Positions 6,498 through 13,338 are shown, counted from the first letter of the stretch. The stretch: DNA of 13,338 nucleotides from DASWUD01 sp036401755 (GCA_036401755.1 DASWUD010000257.1:1-13338), one strand, 5' to 3'. Notes: generated by a model from the sequence alone, not told the origin. Translations and numbers: made by a program.

Positions 6498-6520
6498 GCC
6501 GCCACCGCGGCAGGCAGATC
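6489..6520. other. Long hairpin between the sensor operon and nfeD
   Basis: Outer arms GATCTGCC (6489-6496) and GGCAGATC (6513-6520) and inner arms GCCGC (6498-6502) and GCGGC (6507-6511) are all perfectly complementary, separated by a single A/A mismatch, with a CACC loop. A second small hairpin, CCGCA (6521-6525) with TGCGG (6533-6537), lies beside it. Both fall in the gap between the 147 aa gene stop (6558) and the nfeD start, all on the - strand. No T-run follows, so it may be a non-canonical terminator or mRNA stabiliser for the upstream operon. Confidence 0.6.
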
Positions 6521-6557
6521 CCGCAGGGGCTATGCGGCAGCGCTTAACCGAACCGGT

Positions 6558-7001
6558 TCAGGAGAAGAGCTTCTGCCACCAGCGGCGGCGATTGGCAGGT
6601 AGCACCGTGGTCGTTTGCATATCGACCGGAGGGAGTGTGGAGAGCACCCAGCCGGGGAGCGGGGGGGGCTGGTTGCCACTGCTGCCGCAGCTGCTCCCCA
6701 GGTTGTTGGGATCGTAGATCTTGATCAGGGACGGCGTTTCGGTGGAGTCGGCATAGACGATGCCGCAATAGTCCTCCTCGTGCTCCTTGCGCAGCAGCGC
6801 GTCAATCTCGGCGATGAATCTCTCCAGCGCCACCTGATCAGCGGGCGTGGTGGGTACCGGTTCACCAATGGCGTAGATATACCAGGGTCCCGGGGTGTGG
6901 CGCAGCGTCTCCCAGAAACGCTCGAGATCGTCCCAGCGCAACAGGCTGGAGAAGTAGCCGCGCCAGGCTTGGTGAAAGGGTGAGGACAGTTCGCTGTTCA
7001 T
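6558..7001 (-). CDS. Conserved-looking hypothetical protein, 147 aa
   Basis: I do not recognise a named family. The 147-residue product is soluble, without signal peptide or membrane span. It has an aromatic N-terminal half (FHQAWRGYFSSLLRW, then RHTPGPWYIYAIGEPVP), an acidic helix (FIAEIDALLRKEHEEDYCGIVYAD), a middle LIKIYDPNNLGSSCGSS with two cysteines, a proline-rich PPPLPGWVLSTLPP, and the basic aromatic end NRRRWWQKLF. The ATG overlaps the response-regulator stop as ATGA (6998-7001). AAGGAG lies about five bases before it, so translation is coupled. It is therefore probably an accessory part of the two-component system. Its stop codon overlaps a 10-base palindrome, GAACCGGTTC (6550-6559). 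Confidence 0.85.
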   Translation of the reverse strand: MNSELSSPFHQAWRGYFSSLLRWDDLERFWETLRHTPGPWYIYAIGEPVPTTPADQVALERFIAEIDALLRKEHEEDYCGIVYADSTETPSLIKIYDPNNLGSSCGSSGNQPPPLPGWVLSTLPPVDMQTTTVLPANRRRWWQKLFS

Positions 7002-8323
7002 GGGGTCTCCTTGTGTCGCGGGATGCCGAGCCGTTGCCGGCGCTCCCAGAGGGTTTTGCGGCTGATGCCCAGCTGCCGCGCCAGTTCGGTTTCGGTGAGT
7101 GCCTGCTCGTTCTCGCGCACGAAACGTATGAAGTAGTCGTCGAGCGAGGTCGATTGCTGTCGCGGGAGGCTCTCGTTGCGATCAAACGAAAACAGCTCCG
7201 CATCGAGGGTGTCCCGATCGCTCAGGATCACCGCACGCTCGATGGCGTTCTCCAGCTCGCGTACATTGCCGGGCCAACGGTAGCCAAACAGCTTGTCCAT
7301 GGCGGCCGGGCTCAGTGTCAGCTGCGAACGGTTGAGGCGGCGGCAGATCTTCTCCACCATCATTGCGGCCAGTTCACGAATATCATCGCCTCGCTCGCGC
7401 AGCGGCGGCAAGGTGATCTCGAAGACATGGAGGCGGAAGTAGAGATCCTCGCGAAACCGCCCCTCGCTCACCAGTTGTTTCAGATCGCGATGGGTCGCCG
7501 CCACCAGACGCACATTGACGCGTCGTGACAGGGTGGCACCGACGCGGCGGATCTCCCCCTCCTGCAAGACACGCAACAGACGCGCCTGCGCCTCCTGTGG
7601 CAGCTCGCCGATCTCATCGAGAAACAGCGTGCCGCCGTCGGCGGCCTCGATGAGGCCCCGGTGGGAGTCGGTGGCGCCGGTAAAGGCGCCGCGTTCGTGG
7701 CCGAACAGTTCCGACTCGACCAACCCTTCGGGGATCGCGGCGCAGTTGACCGGAATGATGGGAGCATCGCGGCGTGGACTCTGTTCATGCAGGGCGCGCG
7801 CCACCAACTCCTTGCCGGTGCCCGATTCCCCCAGGATCAATACCGTGGCATCCGTCGGTGCCACGCGGTGCACGCGATCGCAGACGGCGCGCATCACGGC
7901 GCTGCTGCCAATCATGCCGGCGACCGGATAGTTACGCGAGATTTCGCGCTTCAACGTTTCGTTGTGGCGGCGTAATGCATCCTGTTTGAGGATGCGATCC
8001 ACCGTCAGCACCATCTCATCGTGGTCGAACGGCTTGGCGATATAGTCGATGGCACCGAGCTTCATCGCCTCGACCGCCGAGCGTACGCTGGCGTAACTGG
8101 TCATGATCAGCACCGGCGCCGGTTGAGCCAGCGGCATGATCTCCGTGCCGGGTGGACCGGGCAGTCGCAAATCGGCGATCACCAGATCAAAGGCCTTCAG
8201 GTCGTGTTGTTGCGCCTCGCTCACGCTGCCGGCCTCGCTCACGTGATGGCCGTGTCGTTCCAGCAGGCGGCGCAGGGCGGCGCGGATGATTGCCTCGTCT
8301 TCGACAATCAGAATACGGCTCAT
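6998..8323 (-). CDS. Sigma-54-dependent response regulator (NtrC/CbrB-like)
   Basis: This is a 441-residue cytoplasmic transcription activator. The receiver domain (1-115) has acidic ED at 8-9, phospho-acceptor Asp51 in VIADLRLPG, Thr75 and Lys97. The AAA+ domain has Walker A GESGTGKE (165-172), the sigma-54-contacting GAFTGA (212-217), Walker B GGTLFLDEIG (230-239) and WPGNVRELEN (350-359). A Fis-type helix-turn-helix ends the protein (about 410-435, TELARQLGISRKTLWERRQR). The start at 8323 (MSRILIVEDEA) is right for the fold; an upstream in-frame ATG at 8377 adds 18 residues with no family support. The ATG overlaps the kinase stop as ATGA. It should be phosphorylated by the neighbouring kinase. 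CbrB is the closest named type by context; targets are not visible here apart from a weak candidate in front of nfeD. Confidence 0.95.
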   Translation of the reverse strand: MSRILIVEDEAIIRAALRRLLERHGHHVSEAGSVSEAQQHDLKAFDLVIADLRLPGPPGTEIMPLAQPAPVLIMTSYASVRSAVEAMKLGAIDYIAKPFDHDEMVLTVDRILKQDALRRHNETLKREISRNYPVAGMIGSSAVMRAVCDRVHRVAPTDATVLILGESGTGKELVARALHEQSPRRDAPIIPVNCAAIPEGLVESELFGHERGAFTGATDSHRGLIEAADGGTLFLDEIGELPQEAQARLLRVLQEGEIRRVGATLSRRVNVRLVAATHRDLKQLVSEGRFREDLYFRLHVFEITLPPLRERGDDIRELAAMMVEKICRRLNRSQLTLSPAAMDKLFGYRWPGNVRELENAIERAVILSDRDTLDAELFSFDRNESLPRQQSTSLDDYFIRFVRENEQALTETELARQLGISRKTLWERRQRLGIPRHKETP

Positions 8324-11289
8324 ACCTGGGGTTCCTCTACAGATTCGGCAGGCGCATGGACCACCCTCGGAAAGCACAGCGTCACACGTACTCCGCCTTC
8401 GCTGCGGTTGCCCAGGGTGATGGTGCCGCTGTGTTCCTGCACGATGTTGAACACCAGCGGTAGCCCGAGTCCGGTGCCCGAGCCGGGCGCCTTGGTGGTG
8501 AAGAAGGGGTCGAACACCTTGTCGAGATGTGCCTCATCGATACCATGCCCCGCATCGTCGATCTCGACCACCACCTGCTCCTCATCGCAGCGGGTGGTGA
8601 CGGTGATGGTATCGCCCGGTGCAGAGGCGTCGCTGGCATTGCTGAGCAGGTTGACGAACACCTGCACCAGACGCTGGCGGTTGCCGTTGATCATCAGGTC
8701 GGGTTCGCCTTGCCGGATGAACTCCAGTTGCTTGTTGTTGTGGCTGAGGGTAATGAGGTGGAGTGCCTCATCCACGCAGCGGGAGAGGGGCAGGGGGGCG
8801 GCGGGGTGATCCAGTGATGCCCCGCCATGGCTGAAGTTGACCAGCGAATGGACGATGTTGGAGATGCGCTGGGTCTGTTCGAGGATCTGGTGCAGGCTGG
8901 TTTCGATGAAGGGCAGGTCGCCCAGGTCGCTCAGCATGTTCTGGCTCAGGCAGGCAATGGCGGTGACCGGGTTGCCCACCTCGTGGGCGACGCCGGCGGC
9001 GAGCCGGCCGATGGAGGCGAGCCGTTCGCTATGGGCCAGCTCCGCTTCGAGGGTATGCAGATCGGTGAGATCCTCCACCAGCACCACGGTGCCTGCACCG
9101 CTGTCGGCGAATTGACGCCCCGGATCGTCGATGGCGGCCTTGTGCAGGTTGAGTACGCGCATCTGCTGGCCGACGCGCGTTTTTACCTTGCGCAGCTGTT
9201 GTTCGCGGGTGAGCAGAAAACCACTGAGCAGGCCGTTCCAGGGCTCGGGCAGGCGGCGCAACGGCTGGCCCAGCACATCACTCTTTTCGATGCCGCTCAG
9301 CCGCTCCATGGCGCTGTTCCAGCTGATGATCTCGTTGCCGGGGCCGATGGAGCAGACCCCCAATGGCAGATCATGCAGCACCTGGCGGTGGTAGCGGCGC
9401 AGTCCGTCTAGCTCCGCGGCCAGACCGCGCAGGCGGCTGCGTGACTCCTCCAGCCGCTGTTCGACAAAGCGCATGGTGTCGGCCATCGCCACCTGGGTCC
9501 CTTTATCGAGCCGTAACCGATCATCGACGATGATGCGCGCCAGCAACGGGCCCACCAGGCCCGAGAGGTTGCGCTCCAGCCGTTGGCGCAGCCGGCTCAA
9601 TTCGGTGGGACGCAAGATCGAATGGGTGAGTCCGAGATCGGCGAGGGCGCGGCCGATTTCGTGGCGTGCCATCTCCGCGCCGGTGACGCGTGCCAACTGC
9701 TCCTCCATCTGTTGCACGCTGTCGGCCAGAGGCAGGGTGCTCGGTGGCGAGAGGGTATCGCGACAGCAGGCCATTGCCGCCTCGCGCTCTTGCGCAGAGG
9801 GCTTGGTCAGCAGCGAAACGGCCGCAAACAGCAGGGCATTCACGCTCAAGGAGATGAAGGTGGCATTGGCCCAGGGTTCTTTGCTGGCGGCGGGGCGCAG
9901 CAGCGCCAGTCCGGTGGTTATCAGCCCGCTATTCTCCAGCAGCGGCAGCAACAGCATCACCGTCCAGATAAGGGCCCCGGCGAGCAGCCCGGCGATGAAG
10001 CCGCTGCGCGTGGCGCGCCGCCAGTAGAGCAGGCCAGCGATGCCCGGCAGGAACTGCGCCACCGCGACAAAGGAGATGATCCCGAGCTGCGCCAGCCCCT
10101 GGTTATGTTCCAGCAGCAGGTAGAAGGCAAAACCGCCGAGAATGATGAGGGCGATGAGCAGGCGCCTTCCCCATAGCAGCCAGCTGTAGATATTGGCCTC
10201 GGGAGAGAGGCGCGGCGGGAAGCTGGCGGGCAGCACCAGATGGTTCATGCACATGGCAGCCAGCGCCAGGGTGGTGACGATCATCATCGCGCTGGCCGCC
10301 GAAACCCCGCCGATGAAGGTGAGCACCGGCAGCCACCAGGCGCCGCTCTGCATGGTGATGGCGAGCACATAGAAGTCGGGCGGGCTGTCGGGGGTGGTGA
10401 GGGAGCCGGCCCAGAGGATGGGCGGGATCGCCAGATTGAGCAGCAGCAGGAAGAGCGGGAAGGTCCAACTCGCCTTGCCCAGTGCGCGCGGGCTTGGGTT
10501 TTCGGTGAAGGTCATGTGGAACTGGCGCGGCAACAGGAAGGCGGCAGCAAAGGCGACCAGCAGCAGCGAATTCCAGGAGCCTTCGCGTACCGGTCGGTAG
10601 AGGGCATCGAGGGCTTCGGGATGCTGCTCCAGCCAGTGCTGCATCGCGCTGGGGCCGTCGAAGATGCCGAACAGGGCAAACAGCCCCACCGCCAGCAGCG
10701 CGGCGAGCTTGATGATCGACTCAAAGGCAATGGCCACCACCAGCCCTTCGTGCTTTTCGCGCGCCGAACTGTGGCGTGCGCCGAACAGGATGGCGAACAG
10801 GGTGATGGTGGCGCAGAAGGCGAGCGCCAGGGAGGCGGGGGTGCTCTTGTTGGTCAGCACCTGCAATGACTCGGTGACGGCTCGGATCTGCAGGGCGATG
10901 TAGGGGAGCAGGCCGGCGAGCATGAATAGTGTCACCAGCACCCCGGCCAGCTGGCTCTGATAACGGAAGGCGAACAGGTCGGCCAGCGAGGCGAGTTGGT
11001 GTTCGCGGGTGATGCGCAGGATCGGTTGCAGCAACAGCGGCGTCAGCACAAAGGCGAGCGTCACCCCCAGATAGATGGTGAGGAAGTTGTAACCGTGGCT
11101 GGCGGCGAAGCCGACGCTGCCATAGAAGCTCCAGGAGGTGGCGTAGACCCCCAGCGACAGCACGTAAACCAGCGGGTGGCTGATCAGACGGCGCGGCAGC
11201 CAGCCGCGTTCGGTGGCGTAGGCGATGAGAAACAGCAGCAACAGATAGGCAAGCGCCGCCAGGAACAGCTGCCACAGCTCAATGGTCAT
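8320..11289 (-). CDS. CbrA-like sensor histidine kinase with sodium:solute symporter domain
   Basis: At 989 residues this matches the CbrA architecture. Residues 1-495 form about 13 membrane spans of an SLC5/PutP-type symporter, with VLSLGVYATSWSFYGSVG in the second span. Residues about 500-630 look like the STAC linker domain (LARIIVDDRLRL). A PAS domain follows (about 632-745, LPLGVCSIGPGNEIISWNSA), then the HisKA dimer with phospho-acceptor His769 in GVAHEVGNP. The ATPase domain has the N box (FVNLLSNASDAS), DDAGHG (911-916) and GTGLGL (938-943). All key kinase residues are present. The ATG at 11289 has GGAG six bases before it and overlaps the small upstream gene by 11 bases. In pseudomonads CbrAB governs carbon/nitrogen balance and histidine use; the signal sensed here is unknown. 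Confidence 0.94.
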   Translation of the reverse strand: MTIELWQLFLAALAYLLLLFLIAYATERGWLPRRLISHPLVYVLSLGVYATSWSFYGSVGFAASHGYNFLTIYLGVTLAFVLTPLLLQPILRITREHQLASLADLFAFRYQSQLAGVLVTLFMLAGLLPYIALQIRAVTESLQVLTNKSTPASLALAFCATITLFAILFGARHSSAREKHEGLVVAIAFESIIKLAALLAVGLFALFGIFDGPSAMQHWLEQHPEALDALYRPVREGSWNSLLLVAFAAAFLLPRQFHMTFTENPSPRALGKASWTFPLFLLLLNLAIPPILWAGSLTTPDSPPDFYVLAITMQSGAWWLPVLTFIGGVSAASAMMIVTTLALAAMCMNHLVLPASFPPRLSPEANIYSWLLWGRRLLIALIILGGFAFYLLLEHNQGLAQLGIISFVAVAQFLPGIAGLLYWRRATRSGFIAGLLAGALIWTVMLLLPLLENSGLITTGLALLRPAASKEPWANATFISLSVNALLFAAVSLLTKPSAQEREAAMACCRDTLSPPSTLPLADSVQQMEEQLARVTGAEMARHEIGRALADLGLTHSILRPTELSRLRQRLERNLSGLVGPLLARIIVDDRLRLDKGTQVAMADTMRFVEQRLEESRSRLRGLAAELDGLRRYHRQVLHDLPLGVCSIGPGNEIISWNSAMERLSGIEKSDVLGQPLRRLPEPWNGLLSGFLLTREQQLRKVKTRVGQQMRVLNLHKAAIDDPGRQFADSGAGTVVLVEDLTDLHTLEAELAHSERLASIGRLAAGVAHEVGNPVTAIACLSQNMLSDLGDLPFIETSLHQILEQTQRISNIVHSLVNFSHGGASLDHPAAPLPLSRCVDEALHLITLSHNNKQLEFIRQGEPDLMINGNRQRLVQVFVNLLSNASDASAPGDTITVTTRCDEEQVVVEIDDAGHGIDEAHLDKVFDPFFTTKAPGSGTGLGLPLVFNIVQEHSGTITLGNRSEGGVRVTLCFPRVVHAPAESVEEPQV

Positions 11290-11491
11290 GGCGCTCCATG
11301 CGGCGTTGCAGCCAGTAGGCGAGGGCGATGATGCCCCCCCAGATCAGATAGGGGGCGAGCCAGGTGGTCTCCTCCGTCGCCCACCAGTGGCGCAGCGGCG
11401 AGGCCAGCAGGAACAGGGCGAGCAGAAACAGCAGGATCACCCGGTCGTAGAAGCGTTCATGGTCGTGGCGGGCGGGCATGGGCCAGAGCAT
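11279..11491 (-). CDS. Small two-helix membrane protein upstream of the sensor kinase (CbrX-like position)
   Basis: The 70-residue frame starting at 11491 encodes a charged start (ARHDHERFYDR), a hydrophobic span (about 17-33, VILLFLLALFLLASPL), a Trp-rich loop, a second span (about 43-61, WLAPYLIWGGIIALAYWL), and a basic end (QRRMERHDH). It overlaps the kinase start by 11 bases, so translation is coupled. An in-frame ATG at 11479 gives 66 residues; neither start has a clear ribosome site. Pseudomonad cbrAB has a short coupled gene, cbrX, in the same place. Several SLC5 transporters also have a two-span small partner encoded just upstream (for example the DUF485 and DUF4212 types). A role as subunit or folding partner of the symporter domain is inference. 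The frame stays open far upstream, but that part is antisense to the methyltransferase gene. Confidence 0.75.
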   Translation of the reverse strand: MLWPMPARHDHERFYDRVILLFLLALFLLASPLRHWWATEETTWLAPYLIWGGIIALAYWLQRRMERHDH

Positions 11492-11496
11492 AACAG

Positions 11497-11521
11497 GGGG
11501 CGTTACAAAACGTAACACCCC
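11497..11521. promoter_or_regulatory. Palindrome between divergent genes, possible operator
   Basis: GTTAC (11502-11506) and GTAAC (11512-11516) are perfect inverted arms around AAAAC. After one mismatch (C11501/A11517), GGGG (11497-11500) faces CCCC (11518-11521). It lies five bases upstream of the 70 aa gene's start at 11491, on the side from which that operon's transcription comes. It could be a regulator site or an mRNA leader hairpin next to the start codon. Confidence 0.45.
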
Positions 11522-11534
11522 GATGGCAGTAACC

Positions 11535-11563
11535 TTGGTCAATGGACCATTGCCCGATACAAT
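11535..11563 (+). promoter_or_regulatory. Candidate sigma-70 promoter of the methyltransferase gene with central palindrome
   Basis: TTGGTC (11535-11540) and TACAAT (11558-11563) are spaced 17 bases apart. The -10 matches 5 of 6 consensus bases, the -35 about 3 of 6. The predicted start is about seven bases after the -10, at or next to the A of the ATG at 11570, which suggests a leaderless or nearly leaderless transcript. The 13-base perfect palindrome CAATGGACCATTG (11540-11552) sits in the spacer, a typical place for a repressor site. Confidence 0.45.
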
Positions 11564-11569
11564 AGGACG

Positions 11570-12352
11570 ATGACAACCAATAATAAAACGCGCGATCCCC
11601 AGATCGCTCACGCCCCCCACGCTCCCCTCACTGACTATTATGCGGACGAATCGGGCCGCAAGGTCTACGTGCAGGAGGTGTTCGACCATACCGCCCCTCA
11701 CTACGATCGCATCGAGCGGCTGCTCGCCTTCGGCACTGGTCCCTGGTACCGCCACCATGCACTGTTGCGGGCAGGACTCAAACCGGGCATGCGGGTCATC
11801 GACGTGGGCACCGGCACCGGCCTGGTGGCGCGCGAGGCGGCCGCCATCGTTGGCGATCCAGAGCTGGTGAAAGGGGTCGACCCCAGCACCGGAATGATGG
11901 CGCAGACTACCGTGCCTGTCGGGGTCGAGCTGTTCCAGGGACGCGCTGAGCAGTTGCCGTTCCCCGATGCCTCCTTCGATTTTCTCAGCATGGGCTATGC
12001 CTTGCGTCATATCAGCGATCTTTCGGTGGCCTTCACCGAGTTCCGGCGCGTCCTCAAGCCGGGCGGCAAGCTCTGCCTGATGGAGATCACCCTGCCGGAG
12101 AGTCGGCTCGGGCGGCTGCTCCTCAAGGGCTACATGCGGGGTGTTGTGCCATTGCTGTCGCGGGCGGTCGGTGCCGACCGTGAAACCGCCCAGTTGTGGC
12201 GCTACTACTGGGATACCATCGAGGCGTGTGTACCGCCAGGCAGCGTGGTCGCCACCCTCAATGCCGCGGGTTTCGACGATGCCCGCCGCTATTCGCAGAT
12301 GCGCAAGGTCACCATTTTTACCGAGTTCCAGGCCACGCGAAACTCCGCCTGA
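11570..12352 (+). CDS. UbiE/COQ5-family SAM-dependent methyltransferase
   Basis: The 260-residue cytoplasmic protein is a class I methyltransferase. The SAM-binding motif I is VIDVGTGTG (76-84), with an acidic residue after strand 2 (GVDPSTGMM, Asp104). A UbiE-like YALRHISD (143-150) and RVLKPGGKLCLMEI (about 160-173) follow. The N-terminal VQEVFDHTAPHYDRIERLL also resembles UbiE, which C-methylates ubiquinone and menaquinone precursors. Length is close to UbiE (about 250). Because motif I differs from the usual UbiE form, it may be a paralogue with another substrate. The ATG at 11570 is the only sensible start: the frame closes upstream at 11513-11515 without another ATG or GTG. AGGA is only three bases before it, too close for a good ribosome site. 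Confidence 0.85.
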   Translation: MTTNNKTRDPQIAHAPHAPLTDYYADESGRKVYVQEVFDHTAPHYDRIERLLAFGTGPWYRHHALLRAGLKPGMRVIDVGTGTGLVAREAAAIVGDPELVKGVDPSTGMMAQTTVPVGVELFQGRAEQLPFPDASFDFLSMGYALRHISDLSVAFTEFRRVLKPGGKLCLMEITLPESRLGRLLLKGYMRGVVPLLSRAVGADRETAQLWRYYWDTIEACVPPGSVVATLNAAGFDDARRYSQMRKVTIFTEFQATRNSA

Positions 12353-12433
12353 GTCATCTGCGCCGTGGCTTGGCGCGCCTTCCACCCCCTCCCAGCCGGA
12401 ATATCCCCACTCTGTGGCAGTGCCTGCATCCTT

Positions 12434-12472
12434 GCATCGAGCGGCTATGCTTGCGCGATGCACAATTTTTTT
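12434..12472 (+). terminator. Probable terminator after the methyltransferase gene
   Basis: GCATCG (12434-12439) pairs with CGATGC (12456-12461). Inside, after one mismatch, GCGG can pair weakly with TTGC. After ACAA comes a run of seven T (12466-12472). CACAA (12461-12465) and TTGTG (12471-12475) form a second, alternative inverted repeat. It lies about 80 bases after the stop of the methyltransferase. The rest of the 199-base gap (12353-12551) holds only a -10-like TACAAT at 12523-12528 without a convincing -35. Confidence 0.5.
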
Positions 12473-12551
12473 GTGATGCCTGTCAACCGAAGCTCAGGCG
12501 ACCGCGTTATAGCCAGTGTAGGTACAATAATCCCAACACAGGAGAGTAAAA

Positions 12552-12998
12552 ATGAGTTCGACCATGCGTAACGCCTTTATCGTCACCACCCTGCTGTTTG
12601 CTGGCAGCGTGTTTGCAGAGGAGAGCACCACCCCGGCCCCGGCTCAGGAGCGTGCACAGCAGCGCATCAATGAGCAGACGGTCGACGGCGATCAGGCCCA
12701 GACGCGCCAGCAGGCGCGCACCATGAAACAGGAGAGTGTCGAGCAGAAGACGCAAACCCAGGAGCGCTTGCAGCTGCGCCTCAACGAGCAGGCGGTGGAG
12801 GCCGAGCGCGCCAAGGCGCGCGAGCAGGTACGTACCGAAGAGCGTGCCGAACAAAAGGCCATGAACATGAACCAGCAGCGCCTCAACGAAAAGGATGTCG
12901 ACGCCGGGCAGGCCAAGTCGCGCAACAGTTATCGTGACACCCGTAGCGAACAGCGCAGCGAACGCCGCAGCACCCAGTCTCGCCCCATGGGCCGTTAA
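12552..12998 (+). CDS. Exported charged protein with three internal repeats
   Basis: I do not recognise a named family. The 148-residue product starts with a clear Sec signal peptide (MRNAFIVTTLLFAGSVFA, likely cut after Ala22, VFA/EES). The mature part is almost entirely Gln, Glu, Arg, Lys and Ala, likely helical or disordered, without cysteine. A motif R-[IL]-N-E-[QK]-x-V-[DE] followed by QA/RA-x-x-R recurs at residues 38, 76 and 110, so the protein is built of three units of 34-38 residues. The ATG at 12552 has AGGAG (12540-12544) seven bases upstream. An ECF-type sigma factor gene starts 30 bases after the stop on the same strand, suggesting one transcript. Periplasmic location is inferred from the signal peptide. 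Confidence 0.83.
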   Translation: MSSTMRNAFIVTTLLFAGSVFAEESTTPAPAQERAQQRINEQTVDGDQAQTRQQARTMKQESVEQKTQTQERLQLRLNEQAVEAERAKAREQVRTEERAEQKAMNMNQQRLNEKDVDAGQAKSRNSYRDTRSEQRSERRSTQSRPMGR

Positions 12999-13028
12999 AC
13001 GACGGGGTAGTGGCGGGCGGGAGGTGGC

Positions 13029-13338
13029 GTGGGCACCACGGCGGAGATGGAGCAGTTTTTGGCTGACGTGGAGAAGCGCGCCTTCCGTATCGCCCGCTTT
13101 GCGGTGGGCAACCATGACGATGCCCTGGAGATTGTCCAGGAGGCGATGATCAAACTGGTGCAACGCTATGCCAACTCTCCCCGCGAGGAGTGGCCGCCGC
13201 TCTTCTACCGAATCCTGGAGAGCCGCATACGCGACCACCAGCGGCGCCAGAAGGTGCGCGACCGCATCCACACCTGGTTTGGCTTCGGTCACGAGGACGA
13301 GGAGGAGAACCCCATCGAGGCGCTACCGGCCCGCGCCC
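13029..13338 (+). CDS. ECF-type RNA polymerase sigma factor (5' part, runs off the window)
   Basis: The visible 103 residues are sigma region 2 of a sigma-70-family protein: VEKRAFRIARFAVGNHDDAL, then EIVQEAMIKLVQRYANSP, the -10-binding helix-like FYRILESRIRDHQRR, and the start of an acidic linker (HEDEEENPIEALPARA). Such proteins direct RNA polymerase to a small regulon, often with a neighbouring anti-sigma or envelope protein. The start chosen is GTG at 13029 because GGGAGG (13019-13024) lies four bases upstream. The in-frame ATG at 13047 has no properly spaced site. The frame is open to the last base, so region 4 and the stop are outside. It lies 30 bases after the repeat-protein gene, probably in one operon. 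Confidence 0.85.
   Translation, partial: MGTTAEMEQFLADVEKRAFRIARFAVGNHDDALEIVQEAMIKLVQRYANSPREEWPPLFYRILESRIRDHQRRQKVRDRIHTWFGFGHEDEEENPIEALPARA

Noticed and set aside
8021..8809. + strand open frame of 262 codons across the regulator/kinase junction
   Set aside because: It lies opposite two genes with complete conserved domains and reads as low-complexity GC-rich antisense without any recognisable motif.
12412..12440. Sigma-54-like TGGCA...TGCAT in the gap before the repeat protein
   Set aside because: The GG and GC doublets are not ten bases apart, and the site overlaps the likely terminator stem.
11492..12463. Long - strand open frame (part of a 394-codon frame) antisense to the methyltransferase gene
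   Set aside because: It mirrors the codon pattern of the strongly supported + strand methyltransferase. Only its last 70 codons (11279-11491) lie outside that gene and look like a membrane protein, so only those were kept.
1..13338. CRISPR array, tRNA or rRNA genes, insertion sequences
   Set aside because: No regularly spaced direct repeats, no cloverleaf-like segment and no transposase or integrase motif were seen on either strand. The only multi-copy-looking elements are single palindromes and the protein-level repeats at 12552-12998.

Overview
The window looks like a chromosomal segment of a GC-rich, nitrogen-fixing gammaproteobacterium. This is inferred from the nifV-W-Z-M gene order, the full-length NfeD/slipin pair and the CbrA-like sensor kinase. 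A free-living or symbiotic sulfur-oxidiser of the Chromatiales type would fit, but nothing here fixes the genus. No tRNA, rRNA, CRISPR array, transposase or integrase was seen. Nearly all of the sequence is ordinary, tightly packed genes.

Region 1 (1-4267, + strand) is a nitrogen-fixation cluster. It opens with the 3' two thirds of nifS (cysteine desulfurase), closed by a clear intrinsic terminator. A second unit, nifV-nifW-nifZ-nifM, follows with its own sigma-54 promoter (946-961) and a perfect NifA-type upstream site TGT-N10-ACA (858-873) that starts on the last T of the nifS terminator. NifS and NifV supply sulfur and homocitrate for the cofactors. NifW and NifZ assist MoFe-protein maturation and NifM assists Fe-protein maturation. 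Two small membrane-protein genes follow: a possible 29-34 aa peptide and a 66 aa DUF2892-type protein.

Region 2 (4373-6447, - strand) is an nfeD-slipin pair: a membrane ClpP-like serine protease with an OB domain and its stomatin-family partner. The two genes are translationally coupled by an ATGA overlap.

Region 3 (6558-11491, - strand) is a chain of four overlapping genes. They encode a 70 aa two-helix membrane protein, a 989 aa sensor kinase fused to a sodium:solute-symporter domain (CbrA-like), a sigma-54-activating response regulator (CbrB/NtrC-like), and a 147 aa protein of unknown function. A possible sigma-54 promoter lies just downstream, in front of nfeD, so the regulator may control its neighbour. 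This last link is inference.

Region 4 (11570-13338, + strand) carries a divergently transcribed UbiE/COQ5-type methyltransferase, a terminator, then a small exported charged protein with three internal repeats, and the start of an ECF-type RNA polymerase sigma factor that runs off the window.

The observations most worth a second look are the four-gene sensor operon with its two poorly known small partners, the possible sigma-54 promoter of nfeD, the repeat protein paired with an ECF sigma factor, and the two palindromes plus apparently leaderless start between the divergent genes at 11492-11569.
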